Below are positions 28,099 to 37,172 of a stretch of 64,000 nucleotides of DNA, piece after piece. The stretch is from positions 105,793 through 169,792 of the forward strand of contig JAHQVJ010000100.1 of the NCBI GenBank assembly GCA_019634415.1, read 5' to 3'. The notes below the pieces were generated by a model, which made no database searches, was not told the DNA's origin, and saw nothing but the letters and a program-made list of their open reading frames with translations. Source of the DNA: Myxococcales bacterium. GTDB lineage: Bacteria; Myxococcota_A; UBA796; GCA-2862545. Every line of letters starts with the position of its first letter. Positions within the stretch are counted from its first letter, which is position 1. The position numbers and the translations under genes were made by a program.

Positions 28099-29883
28099 AT
28101 GGACAGCGCAGCACCCACCTGGGATCTCGACTCGGTGTGTCCCGGTGGTCCTGGCGGAACGTCCTTCGACGAGCGCCTCACCGCGGTCGTTCAGCGCGTC
28201 GAAGCGATGGAGCAGCAGGTGCGCGGGATGCCTGCCGTGGAGGAGGATCTCGCGGGATGGGCCGATCTGCTGCAGCAGCTCGATCCTCTGAGCGACGCGG
28301 CGGGTGAGCTGGTGGCGTTCGCGGTCTGCGCGGCAGCAGCCGATGCACGCTCGCGCGATGCGCGCGGTGCCGAGGCTCGCGCCGACGACCTCAGCCGCAC
28401 GCTGGAGTCGGTGCACGTCCACGTGGGCGCCGCCATCTCTGGAGCGAGCGACGCTGCGTTCGAGTCGCTCGTGTCGCTGCCGGAGCTCGCATCTGCGGCC
28501 CCGTGGCTTCGCAATGTGCGCGCGGGCGCAGGTCTTCGGTTGGAGCCCGCCCTCGAGTCCCTGCGGGTCCAGCTGGATCGCGAGGGGGTGTCGGCGTGGG
28601 GGCGCCTGTACGATCTGCTGTCGGGGGATCTCACCGCCGAGGTGGTGGTCGACGGCGAGCCCAAGGTGTTCGGCATCGCCGAGCTCGTGGCCATGGGGGC
28701 GCACACCGACGAGGGCGTGCGTCGTGCGGCGCACGAGGGGGTGGAGGGAGCCTGGGAGGGGGTCGCGGACATCTGTGCCCACACCCTCACGCAGATCACC
28801 GGCTCTCGGCAGCAGATCCAGGACCGCCTCGGCGTGGACGAGCTGGCGGAATCCCTGTTCGACAACCGACTCGAGCGGGCCACGCTGACAGCGATGTGGG
28901 CTGCCACGGAGGCGCTGCGGCCCGCTCTGGTGACCTACCTGGAGCGCAAGGCGCAGCTGCTCGGCAAGGACAAGCTCGACTGGTGGGACCGGGACGCTCC
29001 GGTGGTCACCGAGGTCGAGGGCTCTCACATGGCATGGGACGAGGCGGCGGGTGCCATCGCCGATGCGCTGGGGGGGTTCCACGGAGAGCTGGCCGACTTC
29101 GCGCGTCAGGCGGTCGCCAAGCGATGGATCGACGCGGCTCCCCGGGAGGGACGCCGGCCCGGTGGCTTCTGCGTGGATCTGCCCCAGAGCAAGCAGTCCC
29201 GCATCTTCATGACGTTCACCGGCTCCATGGACAACGCGCTGACCTTGGCGCACGAGCTAGGGCACGCCTGGCACAACGAGGTGCTGTCTGGACAGCCCTC
29301 CAGCCGCCGACGGATCACCAGCGCGCTTGCGGAGACCGCCAGCACCTTCGCCGAGGCCACGGTTCGAGATCGGCTGATCCGATCGGCCCAGGAGCCTCGG
29401 CTGAAGACCTTCATGCTCGATCAGGAGCTGCAGGCAGCAGTGGCCTTCCTGATGGACATTCCGGCTCGATTCGGCTTCGAGCGCCAGCTGTACGCATTGC
29501 GCCGCCGAGGCGTCTTCGACACCACCGAGCTCAAGCAACAGATGGTGGCCCAGCAACAGCAGGCCTACGGTGGGGCGCTCGGTAGCTACAGCGAGCTGTT
29601 CTGGTGCTCGAAGCTCCACTTCTACATTGCGGAGTTCGGCTTCTACAACTGGCCCTACACCTTCGGCTACCTCTTCAGTGCGGCCGTCTACGATCGTGCG
29701 GCGGCCGAGGGGCCCGACTTCCTGGTGCGCCTGAAGGATCTGCTGGTCCGCACCGGCTGGCAGTCCACCGAGGAGCTCGCCCACCAGACGTTGGGGGTGG
29801 ATCTCACCGATCCGGCGTTCTGGATCGGGGCCGCCAAGCCCATCGAGGCGCGGGTGCAGGCCTTTCTCGAGGCCACGGCGTGA
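28099..29883 (+). CDS. pepF: M3-family oligoendopeptidase F
   Basis: 594 residues, the usual size for pepF/M3 peptidases. The zinc motif HELGHAWHNE is at about residue 385, with a third ligand in the following helix (ALAETASTFAEA). The N-terminus TWDLDSVCPGG is typical of the subgroup. No signal peptide, so it degrades peptides in the cytoplasm. It lies 12 bp after speA with GGGAGGAG before the ATG, and its stop overlaps the glgA start (GTGA), so these three genes are probably co-transcribed although their tasks differ. Confidence 0.88.
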   Translation: MDSAAPTWDLDSVCPGGPGGTSFDERLTAVVQRVEAMEQQVRGMPAVEEDLAGWADLLQQLDPLSDAAGELVAFAVCAAAADARSRDARGAEARADDLSRTLESVHVHVGAAISGASDAAFESLVSLPELASAAPWLRNVRAGAGLRLEPALESLRVQLDREGVSAWGRLYDLLSGDLTAEVVVDGEPKVFGIAELVAMGAHTDEGVRRAAHEGVEGAWEGVADICAHTLTQITGSRQQIQDRLGVDELAESLFDNRLERATLTAMWAATEALRPALVTYLERKAQLLGKDKLDWWDRDAPVVTEVEGSHMAWDEAAGAIADALGGFHGELADFARQAVAKRWIDAAPREGRRPGGFCVDLPQSKQSRIFMTFTGSMDNALTLAHELGHAWHNEVLSGQPSSRRRITSALAETASTFAEATVRDRLIRSAQEPRLKTFMLDQELQAAVAFLMDIPARFGFERQLYALRRRGVFDTTELKQQMVAQQQQAYGGALGSYSELFWCSKLHFYIAEFGFYNWPYTFGYLFSAAVYDRAAAEGPDFLVRLKDLLVRTGWQSTEELAHQTLGVDLTDPAFWIGAAKPIEARVQAFLEATA

Positions 29884-31316
29884 ACGTCGTCATCGTGGCT
29901 TCCGAGATGCGGCCGTTCTCCAAGACCGGAGGGCTGGCCGACGTCGCGGGTGCGCTCCCGGTGGCGCTCGCGGAGCGGGGCCACCGCGTGTGGGCGATCT
30001 CCCCTCGGTATCGTCACGTGGACGGGGCTCGGCAGCAGCCCGAGCGCGTGAGCGTGGAGCTGTTCGGGATGGACCACGAGGTGGGGCTGTCGGTGGTGGA
30101 GGCCCACGGGGTCCAGTTCGTGCTCGTGGATCACGTGTCGTTCCAGCGAGAGGGGATCTACGGCGACGTGCACGGGGTGTTCGGCGACAACCTCTTTCGC
30201 TACGCGCTGCTGTCGCGCGCGGCCATCGAGGCGGTGGCTGCGGTGGAGGAGCCGGTGGTGTTCCACGCGAACGACTGGCACACGGGCTTGCTCCCGGTGT
30301 TCCTCGAGGCCATCCATCGGCCCCGAGGGGAGCACCTGCGCTCGGCGGTGGTCTTGAGCCTCCACAACCTCAAGCATCAGGGGATCGAGGCCAAGGAGAT
30401 GTTCGGGGGCCTGCACATCGATGCTCGGCACTGGCCCACGTGCGACATGGACGGCCTGCTCAATCCCTTGAAGGCCGGGATCGTGTCTGCCGACGCATTG
30501 GTCGCCGTCTCGCCCTCCTACAGTCTCCAGATCCAAGAGGATCAGGGCTTTGGCCTGGAGCCGGTGCTGCGCTCCCGCTCCGAGGATCTGGTGGGCGTGC
30601 TCAACGGCATCGATCCGAGCTGGGATCCGGCCACCGATCCACACCTGGCTGCCCGGTTCTCGGCGGATGATCTGCATGGAAAGAGTGTGTGCAAGGCAGC
30701 GCTCCAGCGAGAGCTCGGTCTGCCGGAGCGCCCAGACGTGCCGCTGCTCGGTCTGATCTCTCGGCTCGACGCCCAGAAGGGTATCGACCTGGTGGAGGAC
30801 GTCGTTCCCTGGCTCCTTCAGGACGACGTGCAGCTGGTGATGCTGGGGAGCGGCGCGCGCCGGTTCGAGCACTTCTTTCGGGAGATCGAGCGACGATGGC
30901 CCACCAAGGCGCGTGGTTGGGTCGGCTTCAACGAGTCGTTGGCTCATCGAATCGAGGCCGGCGCCGACATCTTCCTGATGCCGTCGCGGTTCGAGCCCTG
31001 TGGGCTGAACCAGATGTACTCCATGCGCTACGGCACGGTGCCCGTGGTGCACGCGACGGGCGGGTTGGCCGACACGGTGGTCACGGTGGATCCGACCCAC
31101 GATCGTGGAACGGGCTGGGCGTTCGCGCCGTTCACGTCGGCGGCCTTCTCCCGGGCCATCGGCTACGCGCTGCAGACCTACCGGGAGTACCCGAAGACGT
31201 GGGCCGAGATCCGGCGTCGCGGGATGACGACGGACTTCAGCTGGGACCACTCGGCACGGCTGTACGAAGAGGTCTACCAGCGCGCCCTTAGCAGGCGCGC
31301 GCAAGCGACGTCTTGA
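29880..31316 (+). CDS. glgA: Glycogen/starch synthase
   Basis: 478 residues from GTG at 29880, which overlaps the pepF stop. A GT5 two-domain enzyme: VASEMRPFSKTGGLADV (Lys15-Thr-Gly-Gly, ADP-glucose binding), VVFHANDWHTGLLP, SLHNLKHQG, GLISRLDAQKG and PSRFEPCGLNQMYSMRYGT (C-terminal catalytic Glu). It extends alpha-1,4-glucan from ADP-glucose. Other glg genes are absent. An in-frame extension upstream only reads across pepF. It converges on the gene at 31332, with 15 bp between. Confidence 0.93.
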   Translation: MNVVIVASEMRPFSKTGGLADVAGALPVALAERGHRVWAISPRYRHVDGARQQPERVSVELFGMDHEVGLSVVEAHGVQFVLVDHVSFQREGIYGDVHGVFGDNLFRYALLSRAAIEAVAAVEEPVVFHANDWHTGLLPVFLEAIHRPRGEHLRSAVVLSLHNLKHQGIEAKEMFGGLHIDARHWPTCDMDGLLNPLKAGIVSADALVAVSPSYSLQIQEDQGFGLEPVLRSRSEDLVGVLNGIDPSWDPATDPHLAARFSADDLHGKSVCKAALQRELGLPERPDVPLLGLISRLDAQKGIDLVEDVVPWLLQDDVQLVMLGSGARRFEHFFREIERRWPTKARGWVGFNESLAHRIEAGADIFLMPSRFEPCGLNQMYSMRYGTVPVVHATGGLADTVVTVDPTHDRGTGWAFAPFTSAAFSRAIGYALQTYREYPKTWAEIRRRGMTTDFSWDHSARLYEEVYQRALSRRAQATS

Positions 31317-31331
31317 CGGGGCCGTCGGGCG

Positions 31332-32261
31332 TCAGAACTCCTCGATGGAGCCTGCGGTCATCTTGACCTCGGCGATGGCCGCTCCGGGGTTGGTGCCCTC
31401 GTAGGTGTCGACGATCTGCACCTCGATGGTGCCCCAGGCGCCACCGGTGTAGCCCACGAGCCACGGCAGCAGCGCCCACTGCATCTTCCCGGGGAGATCT
31501 TCGAGGGTGTGGGTGATCTCCGCTTGGTTCGCCACGATCTTGATCGTCTTGGGGCGAGCGTACGACTTGGGACCCTGCTGGATCCCGACGGAGGACAGCC
31601 CGTAGCCCGATGCCGTCAGGGAGAACGTGGCCGTCGGGCCCTCGGCGGCCCAGAAGGTGCGCGAGCTGCCGTCCATCATCATGGATCCGTCGTGTCCGCT
31701 CTGCTCGCTGTCGGGCACACTGCCGAACGACAGCGTGGCCGCCGGGAACTCCTTGAGGTGAACCCGTACCTCGGAGACGGCCAGGGCCGGGAAGTCCCGG
31801 CCGGCGTAGGTCTCCAGTACGGTGAGCTTCACCACGCCCCCCGTGAACTCCCCGCCCACCTTGGTGTCGGGCAGATCCAGCTCTTGCCAGCCCATCTTGT
31901 CTTCGAAGGTGATCGTGGTCTCGGCCACCGGAGTGGACTCTCCTTGGGTGAACATCTCCACTCGGGCGGTCTTGATCCGGGCGTAGTCGAAGAACAGCTC
32001 CTCGGACTTGTTCCAGCCCGTGGCCACGGCGATCTTGTCGATGGTGGACGTCGGGGTGTCGATCTGGATCCAGGAGCCCTCGTTCTTGGCCTCGGCGTCG
32101 ACCTGCCAGCAGGTCTCCATGTCGTTGTCGAGGGCGCTCGCGGCATTCCAGTAGTTCTTGCCGAGACGGTCTTCCTTCTTGAAGGTGGAGGCCTGGTAGC
32201 CGGCCATGGCCGACGTCGCGAATGGGAGAAGTGCGATGAGGGCAGCGGCGAAGCGGGCCAT
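31332..32261 (-). CDS. Secreted discoidin/F5-8C-like protein
   Basis: 309 residues. ATG 32261 has GGAGG seven bases upstream; signal peptide MARFAAALIALLPFATSAMA. Two beta-sandwich repeats are visible: residues about 25-160 (LGKNYWNAASALDNDMETCW, WIQIDTPTSTIDKIAVATGW) and about 165-309. The 'N.W.A..ALD.D..T.W' and 'I.I..GW.K' wording is that of discoidin-like, NADase-type glycan-binding domains. Probably a periplasmic or surface glycan-binding protein. It follows the OmpA-like gene on the same strand after 131 bp. Confidence 0.65.
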   Translation of the reverse strand: MARFAAALIALLPFATSAMAGYQASTFKKEDRLGKNYWNAASALDNDMETCWQVDAEAKNEGSWIQIDTPTSTIDKIAVATGWNKSEELFFDYARIKTARVEMFTQGESTPVAETTITFEDKMGWQELDLPDTKVGGEFTGGVVKLTVLETYAGRDFPALAVSEVRVHLKEFPAATLSFGSVPDSEQSGHDGSMMMDGSSRTFWAAEGPTATFSLTASGYGLSSVGIQQGPKSYARPKTIKIVANQAEITHTLEDLPGKMQWALLPWLVGYTGGAWGTIEVQIVDTYEGTNPGAAIAEVKMTAGSIEEF

Positions 32262-32392
32262 GACGGACCTCCGAAGGGCCTGGTTGTACCACACGCCGTG
32301 GTGTCGAGGCCCCGCAGACGAGCGGGCCTCTTGGGCGAGCTGGCCAGGACGAACCCGCCGGCTCCGCCGAATCATCCACGGCGGAGTGGGGG

Positions 32393-34321
32393 TCACTCTT
32401 GTGCGAGGATCGTGAACTCTACTCGGCGGTTCTGCGCCTTGCCGGCCGTGGTGTCGTTGCTCGCGATGGGCAGGGACTCTCCGAATCCCTTGGCCTGCAC
32501 GCGGCTCTGGCTCACTCCGGCCCCGACCAGGAACTCCACCACGGCCAGGGCTCGGGCCTGCGACAGTCGCAGGTTGTACGAGTCGCCGCCGTCGGAGTCG
32601 GTGTGGCCCTCCACCTGCACCAGGGTCAGGCGCGGGTTGTCGTTGATCACGTCGGCCACCTCTTGCAGTAGCGAGAAGGACATGCCGTCGATCACGGCCT
32701 TGCCGTACTCGAAGAACACCTTCTCGGTGATCACGATCTTCTCTTTCTCGATGATCACGCGGGAGGGTGCCGTGTCGGGGCAGCCGTCCTCGTCGAGGTG
32801 GCCGTTGGCTGTCTCTGCCTCGAAGGGGCACTGGTCCACGGTGTCGGGGATCTGGTCCAGGTCGTTGTCGTCGTCGGGGCAGCCGTCGTCGTCCTGCCAG
32901 CCGTCCACGTCCTCTGCCTCCTCGGGGCAGGTGTCGTTCGCGTCCTCGTAGCCGTCCCCGTCGGTGTCGATGAAGGGCTTCTCGTCGGGGCAGCCGTCCT
33001 CATCTTCGTGGCCGTTGACCGTCTCCGCAGCGTTGCGGCAGCGATCGACCTCGTCGAGGATCCCGTCTCCGTCGTTGTCGTCGTCGGGGCAGCCGTCCAG
33101 ATCCTGGAACCCGTCCGCGTCCTCGGGCACGGTCACGCAGCTGTCCTGGCTGTCGACGATTCCGTCTCCGTCGTTGTCGGGATCGGGGCAGCCGTCGGCG
33201 TCTTCGAACTGGTCGAGATCTTCGGGCTGATTCGGACAGGAGTCGTCGCTGTCGGCTACGCCGTCGGCGTCGTTGTCGTCGTCGGGGCAGCCGTCCTGAT
33301 CCTGGAAGCCGTCGAGATCCTCGGGCACCGAGATGCACTGGTCGAACCGGTTGGGGACGGTGTCCCCGTCGCGATCCAAGGTGAGGGGATCGAAGGAGGG
33401 AGCGATGGTGAGCCCGGCGAACAACCGAAAGACCGGGGCCCCGGTGCCGTCCGACAGCCCGATCCCCCCGCCCGCGGTGAAGCTCGCCACCTCGAGGCCG
33501 TGTAGCCGCGCCCATGGCAAGATCTCCAGGGGCAGATCTTCGAGCTCGGTGGTGCTGGCGGTGCCCGCGATGTCGACGCCCAGCTCGAATCCGCCCGTGG
33601 GCTTGGCCGACAGCGCGCCGCGGTAGAACAGCTCGGGTCCGAACTCACGCCCGAGCAGCTCGTCGGCGCCCTTGATCCGGGCGCCCAGGTTGAGGGCGCC
33701 ACGAGCCAGGTAGGCGCCATCTCGGATCGAGTCGGTGGCGAGCTCGAACGCCAGGCCAGGGGAGACGGTGGGCTCGCCCTCGCCGATGAAGGAGCGGGTG
33801 GAGCCCGTGGGGATCGTGCCCGTGGCATACAGGGCGAGGCCCACGTGGGCTCCCTCGTTGACGTCCACCACCACCAGCTTCGGGGTGACGCGGAGGTCGC
33901 CGGGACCCGACGTGAGCAGGTCGGTGGTGCTGGCCTCGGACTGGGCAGACGTGGGCTCGAATCCCTGCTGCCAGACGATCAGGGGAGCATCCACCACGAT
34001 GCCGAACACGCCGCCCAGCCCCAGCCCGAGCTGGAGATCGAGCATGGTGCGGCGGTCGAGCAGGCCGTCCGGCGACACCGGGGCCGGCCCCACGAGGCGG
34101 TTGCCCTGGGCCGTCACCAGGATCAGCGAGTCCTCGCTGTAGTTGCCCCACACCCCCACGCCCACCTGCAGGTTGTCCAGCGTGGTGGACGACTCGGTGA
34201 CGGCGTAGCCGAAGGGGTCGACCACCGGGCGGAAGCGCTCGACGTCGAAGGGGTAGGCGCGGCTGTCTTGGGCGTGGGCCGAGGAAGCGGCCAGCCATAG
34301 CGACGCGGCGGTGAGGATCAT
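32393..34321 (-). CDS. OmpA-family protein with thrombospondin type-3 repeats
   Basis: 642 residues. Signal MILTAASLWLAASSAHA. Residues about 20-310 form a predicted outer-membrane beta-barrel. Residues about 312-515 carry at least six calcium-binding type-3 repeats (DRDGDTVPNRFDQC, DADGVADSDDSC, DGDGIVDSQDSC, DGDGILDEVDRC, DGDGYEDANDTC, LDQIPDTVDQC), each followed by a 'D..G..D.DGCPD' half. The C-terminal domain is OmpA/MotB-like: VFFEYGKAVID, VEGHTDSDGG and NRRVEFTI, which bind peptidoglycan. It is thus a barrel, a stiff calcium stalk and a cell-wall anchor. The start overlaps the stop of the small tail-bearing gene (ATGA). Confidence 0.88.
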   Translation of the reverse strand: MILTAASLWLAASSAHAQDSRAYPFDVERFRPVVDPFGYAVTESSTTLDNLQVGVGVWGNYSEDSLILVTAQGNRLVGPAPVSPDGLLDRRTMLDLQLGLGLGGVFGIVVDAPLIVWQQGFEPTSAQSEASTTDLLTSGPGDLRVTPKLVVVDVNEGAHVGLALYATGTIPTGSTRSFIGEGEPTVSPGLAFELATDSIRDGAYLARGALNLGARIKGADELLGREFGPELFYRGALSAKPTGGFELGVDIAGTASTTELEDLPLEILPWARLHGLEVASFTAGGGIGLSDGTGAPVFRLFAGLTIAPSFDPLTLDRDGDTVPNRFDQCISVPEDLDGFQDQDGCPDDDNDADGVADSDDSCPNQPEDLDQFEDADGCPDPDNDGDGIVDSQDSCVTVPEDADGFQDLDGCPDDDNDGDGILDEVDRCRNAAETVNGHEDEDGCPDEKPFIDTDGDGYEDANDTCPEEAEDVDGWQDDDGCPDDDNDLDQIPDTVDQCPFEAETANGHLDEDGCPDTAPSRVIIEKEKIVITEKVFFEYGKAVIDGMSFSLLQEVADVINDNPRLTLVQVEGHTDSDGGDSYNLRLSQARALAVVEFLVGAGVSQSRVQAKGFGESLPIASNDTTAGKAQNRRVEFTILAQE

Positions 34322-34566
34322 GCGTCCTCCCTTCGGGTCTGTCGCCGGAGCCCCCACAGCAGCGGCCAGAACACGATGGACGCGGCGGCCGCCGTGGGCA
34401 GCTCGAGGCAGCCGCCACCGCCTTGCAGCTGCGCCTCACGCGCATCGTTGGGGTCGACCTCTTCCACGGGCGCAGTGTCCTCGGTGCCGACAGTGACCCC
34501 CGTGTCTCCCGTGGGGGAGGGTCCTGCGGCGGCGGAGAGGGTGAGCAGGGGCAGGACCCAGGGCAT
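34318..34566 (-). CDS. Tiny secreted protein with sorting-like tail
   Basis: 82 residues. It consists of a signal peptide (MPWVLPLLTLSAAAG), a short Asp/Thr-rich spacer (PTGDTGVTVGTEDTAPVEEV) and a tail of the MYXO-CTERM kind (GGGGC, a hydrophobic helix, then LRRQTRRED). Almost nothing else remains between the export signal and the tail. It begins two bases after the stop of the gene upstream and overlaps the OmpA-like gene downstream (ATGA), so it is probably made with them. Confidence 0.55.
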   Translation of the reverse strand: MPWVLPLLTLSAAAGPSPTGDTGVTVGTEDTAPVEEVDPNDAREAQLQGGGGCLELPTAAAASIVFWPLLWGLRRQTRREDA

Positions 34567-34568
34567 CC

Positions 34569-35426
34569 TCAGCCTCCGGCCGGCGAGTACTCGATGGAGG
34601 TGTGGTGCTGGATGCCGCGCACGGTCTTCCAGTCGTTGTCGGACATCGAGGCGTCGTTGATCATCACGTCGATGGTGCCGTGGGACGGCACCCGGAAGTT
34701 CAGATCGAGGCCGACGGGCAGGATCTGCGACATGCCGCCCTCGCCGCGGAAGCGCATGATGAGCATGCCTGGACGGCACATCTCGGTGTCGCACGGCAAG
34801 CCCGCGACGGAGCCCTCCGCAGCCCCATCGGCGTTGATGTAGTCACCGTCCTTGTCGAGGCGGTAGTAGTCCGTCGCACTCGCGTGGATGTTCACGTGGT
34901 CGCCCTTGCACACGCTCACGGGGATCTGCCAGTCGTGGTTGATGGACAAATAGTCGTAAAGGGTGAAGTCCATGGGGGGGGTGGGGCACTGCCCCGCGGT
35001 GAGTCGGCCGGGCGTGGCCTTGAGCCAGGCCTCCCAGGCGTCGACACCGCCGCCCGACATCGCCTTCTCGCACTCGGCGGCGTTCTCCGTGGCCACGGCC
35101 TCGATGAGCGCTGGCTCGCCGAGCAACACGTTCTCCATGTTGACGATCACCTTGTCGTCGAAGGCCACCCCGTCGCCCTTCTCGCCCCGCCACTGCCCCA
35201 TGATGGCGTTGCGCGTGTTCTGCCACTCCATGCGCTTGGGCCCGGTGGCGAGCCCCGCGAAATCAGGCGGGAAGTAGCAGCTGCCGCCATTCTCCCCCAC
35301 GGCAACCCAGCCGATCTTCGGCCCGGCATCCTGCTTGCCCTTGTTCTTCTTCTTCTTGTTCTTCTTCCCGGCTTCAGCGAGTCCGGGAAGCAGCAACAGG
35401 GCAAGGATCCAGACAGTGGGCCTCAT
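34569..35426 (-). CDS. Secreted protein of unknown function, Lys-rich N-terminus
   Basis: 285 residues. ATG 35426 with GGAG upstream; signal MRPTVWILALLLLPGLAEA, then a lysine run (GKKNKKKKNKGK). The mature part has many acidic and Gly residues and several cysteines (SCYFPPDF, ECEKAMSG, QCPTPPMDF, LPCDTEMC). No domain recognised. The gene is first of three tightly packed genes ending with the OmpA-like one, which suggests a shared envelope role. Confidence 0.6.
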   Translation of the reverse strand: MRPTVWILALLLLPGLAEAGKKNKKKKNKGKQDAGPKIGWVAVGENGGSCYFPPDFAGLATGPKRMEWQNTRNAIMGQWRGEKGDGVAFDDKVIVNMENVLLGEPALIEAVATENAAECEKAMSGGGVDAWEAWLKATPGRLTAGQCPTPPMDFTLYDYLSINHDWQIPVSVCKGDHVNIHASATDYYRLDKDGDYINADGAAEGSVAGLPCDTEMCRPGMLIMRFRGEGGMSQILPVGLDLNFRVPSHGTIDVMINDASMSDNDWKTVRGIQHHTSIEYSPAGG

Positions 35427-35495
35427 GGCGATCTCCGGTGCGGTGTAGTGATAGCACGAAACCCATGTGTGCTCGCATCCATCCCCCCAACAAAG

Positions 35496-35531
35496 AATCG
35501 GCCGCCGCATCTCGAAGACGCGGGGCCGATT
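35496..35531 (-). terminator. Terminator-like hairpin after atpE
   Basis: AATCGGCC and GGCCGATT are perfect eight-base arms; inside, further G-C pairs close the stem. Read on the reverse strand the hairpin is followed by CTTTGTTGG, a modest T-rich stretch. It lies about 80 bp after the atpE stop. Two smaller inverted repeats, ACTGGCC/GGCCAGT (35570-35595) and GAGCCC/GGGCTC (35598-35614, over the stop codon), lie between. The 186 bp from 35427 to 35612 otherwise hold nothing recognisable. Confidence 0.55.
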
Positions 35532-35612
35532 CCAAGGGTTGTCTCCGCCTAAGCGACGGACCGAGTCGAACTGGCCAACCCGAGGATGGGCCAGTCGAGC
35601 CCGGCGATGGGC

Positions 35613-35921
35613 TCAGCCGTTGATGCTGAAGGCCACCACGAGGGCAAACAGGCACAGGGACTCGATGAACGCAAGGCCGACGTAGAACGGCGCGTTCAGC
35701 TTGCCCGCGGCCTGCGGGTTGCGAGCGACGCTCTCGTACATGCCGCGAGCGGCCATGCCCTGGCCGATGCCACCGCCGAGGACGGCGAGGCCCATGGCGA
35801 CACCGGAGCCGAGGCTGTCGAGGCCGAAGTTGTAGACGGCGCCTTGCTCCTGCGCCAGGGCCACGTCGCCGACGAGCAGCAGAGCCACCATGACGGGCAG
35901 GATCAGAAGGGACTTCTTCAT
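35613..35921 (-). CDS. atpE: ATP synthase Fo subunit c
   Basis: 102 residues with a strong Shine-Dalgarno (GGAGGAG). The first 22 residues (MKKSLLILPVMVALLLVGDV ALA) look like a cleavable signal sequence. The two helices follow: GLAVLGGGIGQGMAARGMYE with polar loop SVARNPQA, and FYVGLAFIESLCLFALVVAF with the ion-binding Glu in FIES. Gln in GIGQG and Glu-Ser in FIES are part of the sodium-binding set; the usual Thr and Tyr that follow are Leu and Phe here, so the coupling ion cannot be decided. It is the last gene of the atp row. Confidence 0.93.
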   Translation of the reverse strand: MKKSLLILPVMVALLLVGDVALAQEQGAVYNFGLDSLGSGVAMGLAVLGGGIGQGMAARGMYESVARNPQAAGKLNAPFYVGLAFIESLCLFALVVAFSING

Positions 35922-35967
35922 CTCTCCTCCTCTCCCGGCGTGGCGGGAGTTCGGATTCGGGTGCCGC

Positions 35968-36756
35968 TCAGTGAGCGTCGTGCTCATGGTGCGGCAGAGA
36001 CAGGTTGATGTAGATGGTGGTGAGCAGGCTGAACACGAAGGCCTGGACCACACTCACCAGACAGGCGAGGGTGAGCAGACCCACGGGAAGGATGATCGGC
36101 ACCTTGTCGGACAGGATCACGAACACCTGGTGATCGCCGAACATGTTGGCCGTGAGGCGGATGGTGAGTGCGATCGGGCGGATGATCAGGCTCAAGGACT
36201 CGACCACGAACATGAACGGCGCCAGCAGGGCGACGGGTCCGAGGAGGTGCTTGAGGAAGTTGACCGGATCGCGCCACAGACCCATGCCCATGAACACCAG
36301 GAAGGACGTGATGGCCATGCCCACGTTCGTGTTGATGTTGTCGGTGGGGGGCAGGAAGCCGGGCAGGATGCCCTGGATGTTGCAGAGGAAGATGTAGCCG
36401 AAGAGCCCCGCGATGAGCGGGAACCACAGCTTGACGTCCTTCGGCTCGAGCAGGTCCGACATCATCGAGCGGATGCCCGACGCGAACACCTCGACGGCCG
36501 ACAACGCCGTGAACTTCTCGTCGCTGAAGTACCGCTCGATGCCCTCGCGGGACTGCGCGCGGTTCAGGGCCATGCGACCGAGGATGGCGATGGTGACGAG
36601 GACCGCCACCGACAGCCACGCATGGAGGTGCACGGTGGTGTTGGCCACCTCGTGGCCCGAACCCCAGTACGACTCCATCCATCCCTGCGACTCGAGGAAC
36701 GTGTCCTTGTCGACGTCCTCGAACAGGCGGAACCAGGAGAAACCAGCTGCGAGCAT
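35968..36756 (-). CDS. atpB: ATP synthase Fo subunit a
   Basis: 262 residues, five or six membrane helices. The essential arginine is in RPIALTIRLTANMFGDHQV; other typical stretches are FPLIAGLFGYIFLCNIQGIL and FVESLSLIIRPIALTIRL. An N-terminal periplasmic segment (FEDVDKDTFLESQGWMESYW) is somewhat long. The subunit forms the half-channels that pass ions to the c-ring. ATG 36756 lies two bases after the upstream stop; atpE starts 46 bp later. Confidence 0.92.
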   Translation of the reverse strand: MLAAGFSWFRLFEDVDKDTFLESQGWMESYWGSGHEVANTTVHLHAWLSVAVLVTIAILGRMALNRAQSREGIERYFSDEKFTALSAVEVFASGIRSMMSDLLEPKDVKLWFPLIAGLFGYIFLCNIQGILPGFLPPTDNINTNVGMAITSFLVFMGMGLWRDPVNFLKHLLGPVALLAPFMFVVESLSLIIRPIALTIRLTANMFGDHQVFVILSDKVPIILPVGLLTLACLVSVVQAFVFSLLTTIYINLSLPHHEHDAH

Positions 36757-36758
36757 GA

Positions 36759-37172
36759 TCAGGCCTCTTCGGGCGTGGGAGGGTGAGGGGGCGCGCCAGC
36801 CGCGAGCTCGGCTTCTTCGCGTGCGTTCTCTTCCTGCGCGAGCCCGATCCCGGTGATCAGCGTTCCGAGCAGCAGCGGCACGAAGCCGAGGCCGACGCCG
36901 AGGGGCGGGAAGATGCGCACGAGGGCGAGGAGGAGTCCGGCGAGGATCACGAACTTGGCGCCGAGGGCGGCGAGCCACATGCCGGCGAACTCTTCCTTGG
37001 CCACGCTGGAGACGAGCCGCGGCCCCAGGACCGACAGTACCCAGATGTTGGCGACGCACAGCGCCCCCGACACGCCGGCTGCCAGCGCATAGTCCGTTCC
37101 GATCGCTGCACCGATGGCCACGCCGACGGGCCAAGTGAGGATCGAATTACGGAAGATCGGAGGGTTCGTCAT
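36759..37172 (-). CDS. AtpI-like membrane protein of the ATP synthase row
   Basis: 137 residues with four predicted membrane helices (for example LTWPVGVAIGAAIGTDYALA, AALGAKFVILAGLLLALVRI, GLGFVPLLLGTLITGIGLAQ) and an acidic-proline tail. Length, helix count and position between atpZ and atpB fit the ATP synthase subunit I family, thought to help c-ring assembly. The sequence is not well conserved in this family, so the call rests partly on position. It overlaps atpZ by 26 bp. Confidence 0.65.
   Translation of the reverse strand: MTNPPIFRNSILTWPVGVAIGAAIGTDYALAAGVSGALCVANIWVLSVLGPRLVSSVAKEEFAGMWLAALGAKFVILAGLLLALVRIFPPLGVGLGFVPLLLGTLITGIGLAQEENAREEAELAAGAPPHPPTPEEA

Noticed and set aside
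32262..32392. Extra small gene between the OmpA-like and discoidin-like genes
   Set aside because: Open frames there lack ribosome-binding sites and read across both neighbours; best seen as a leader region.
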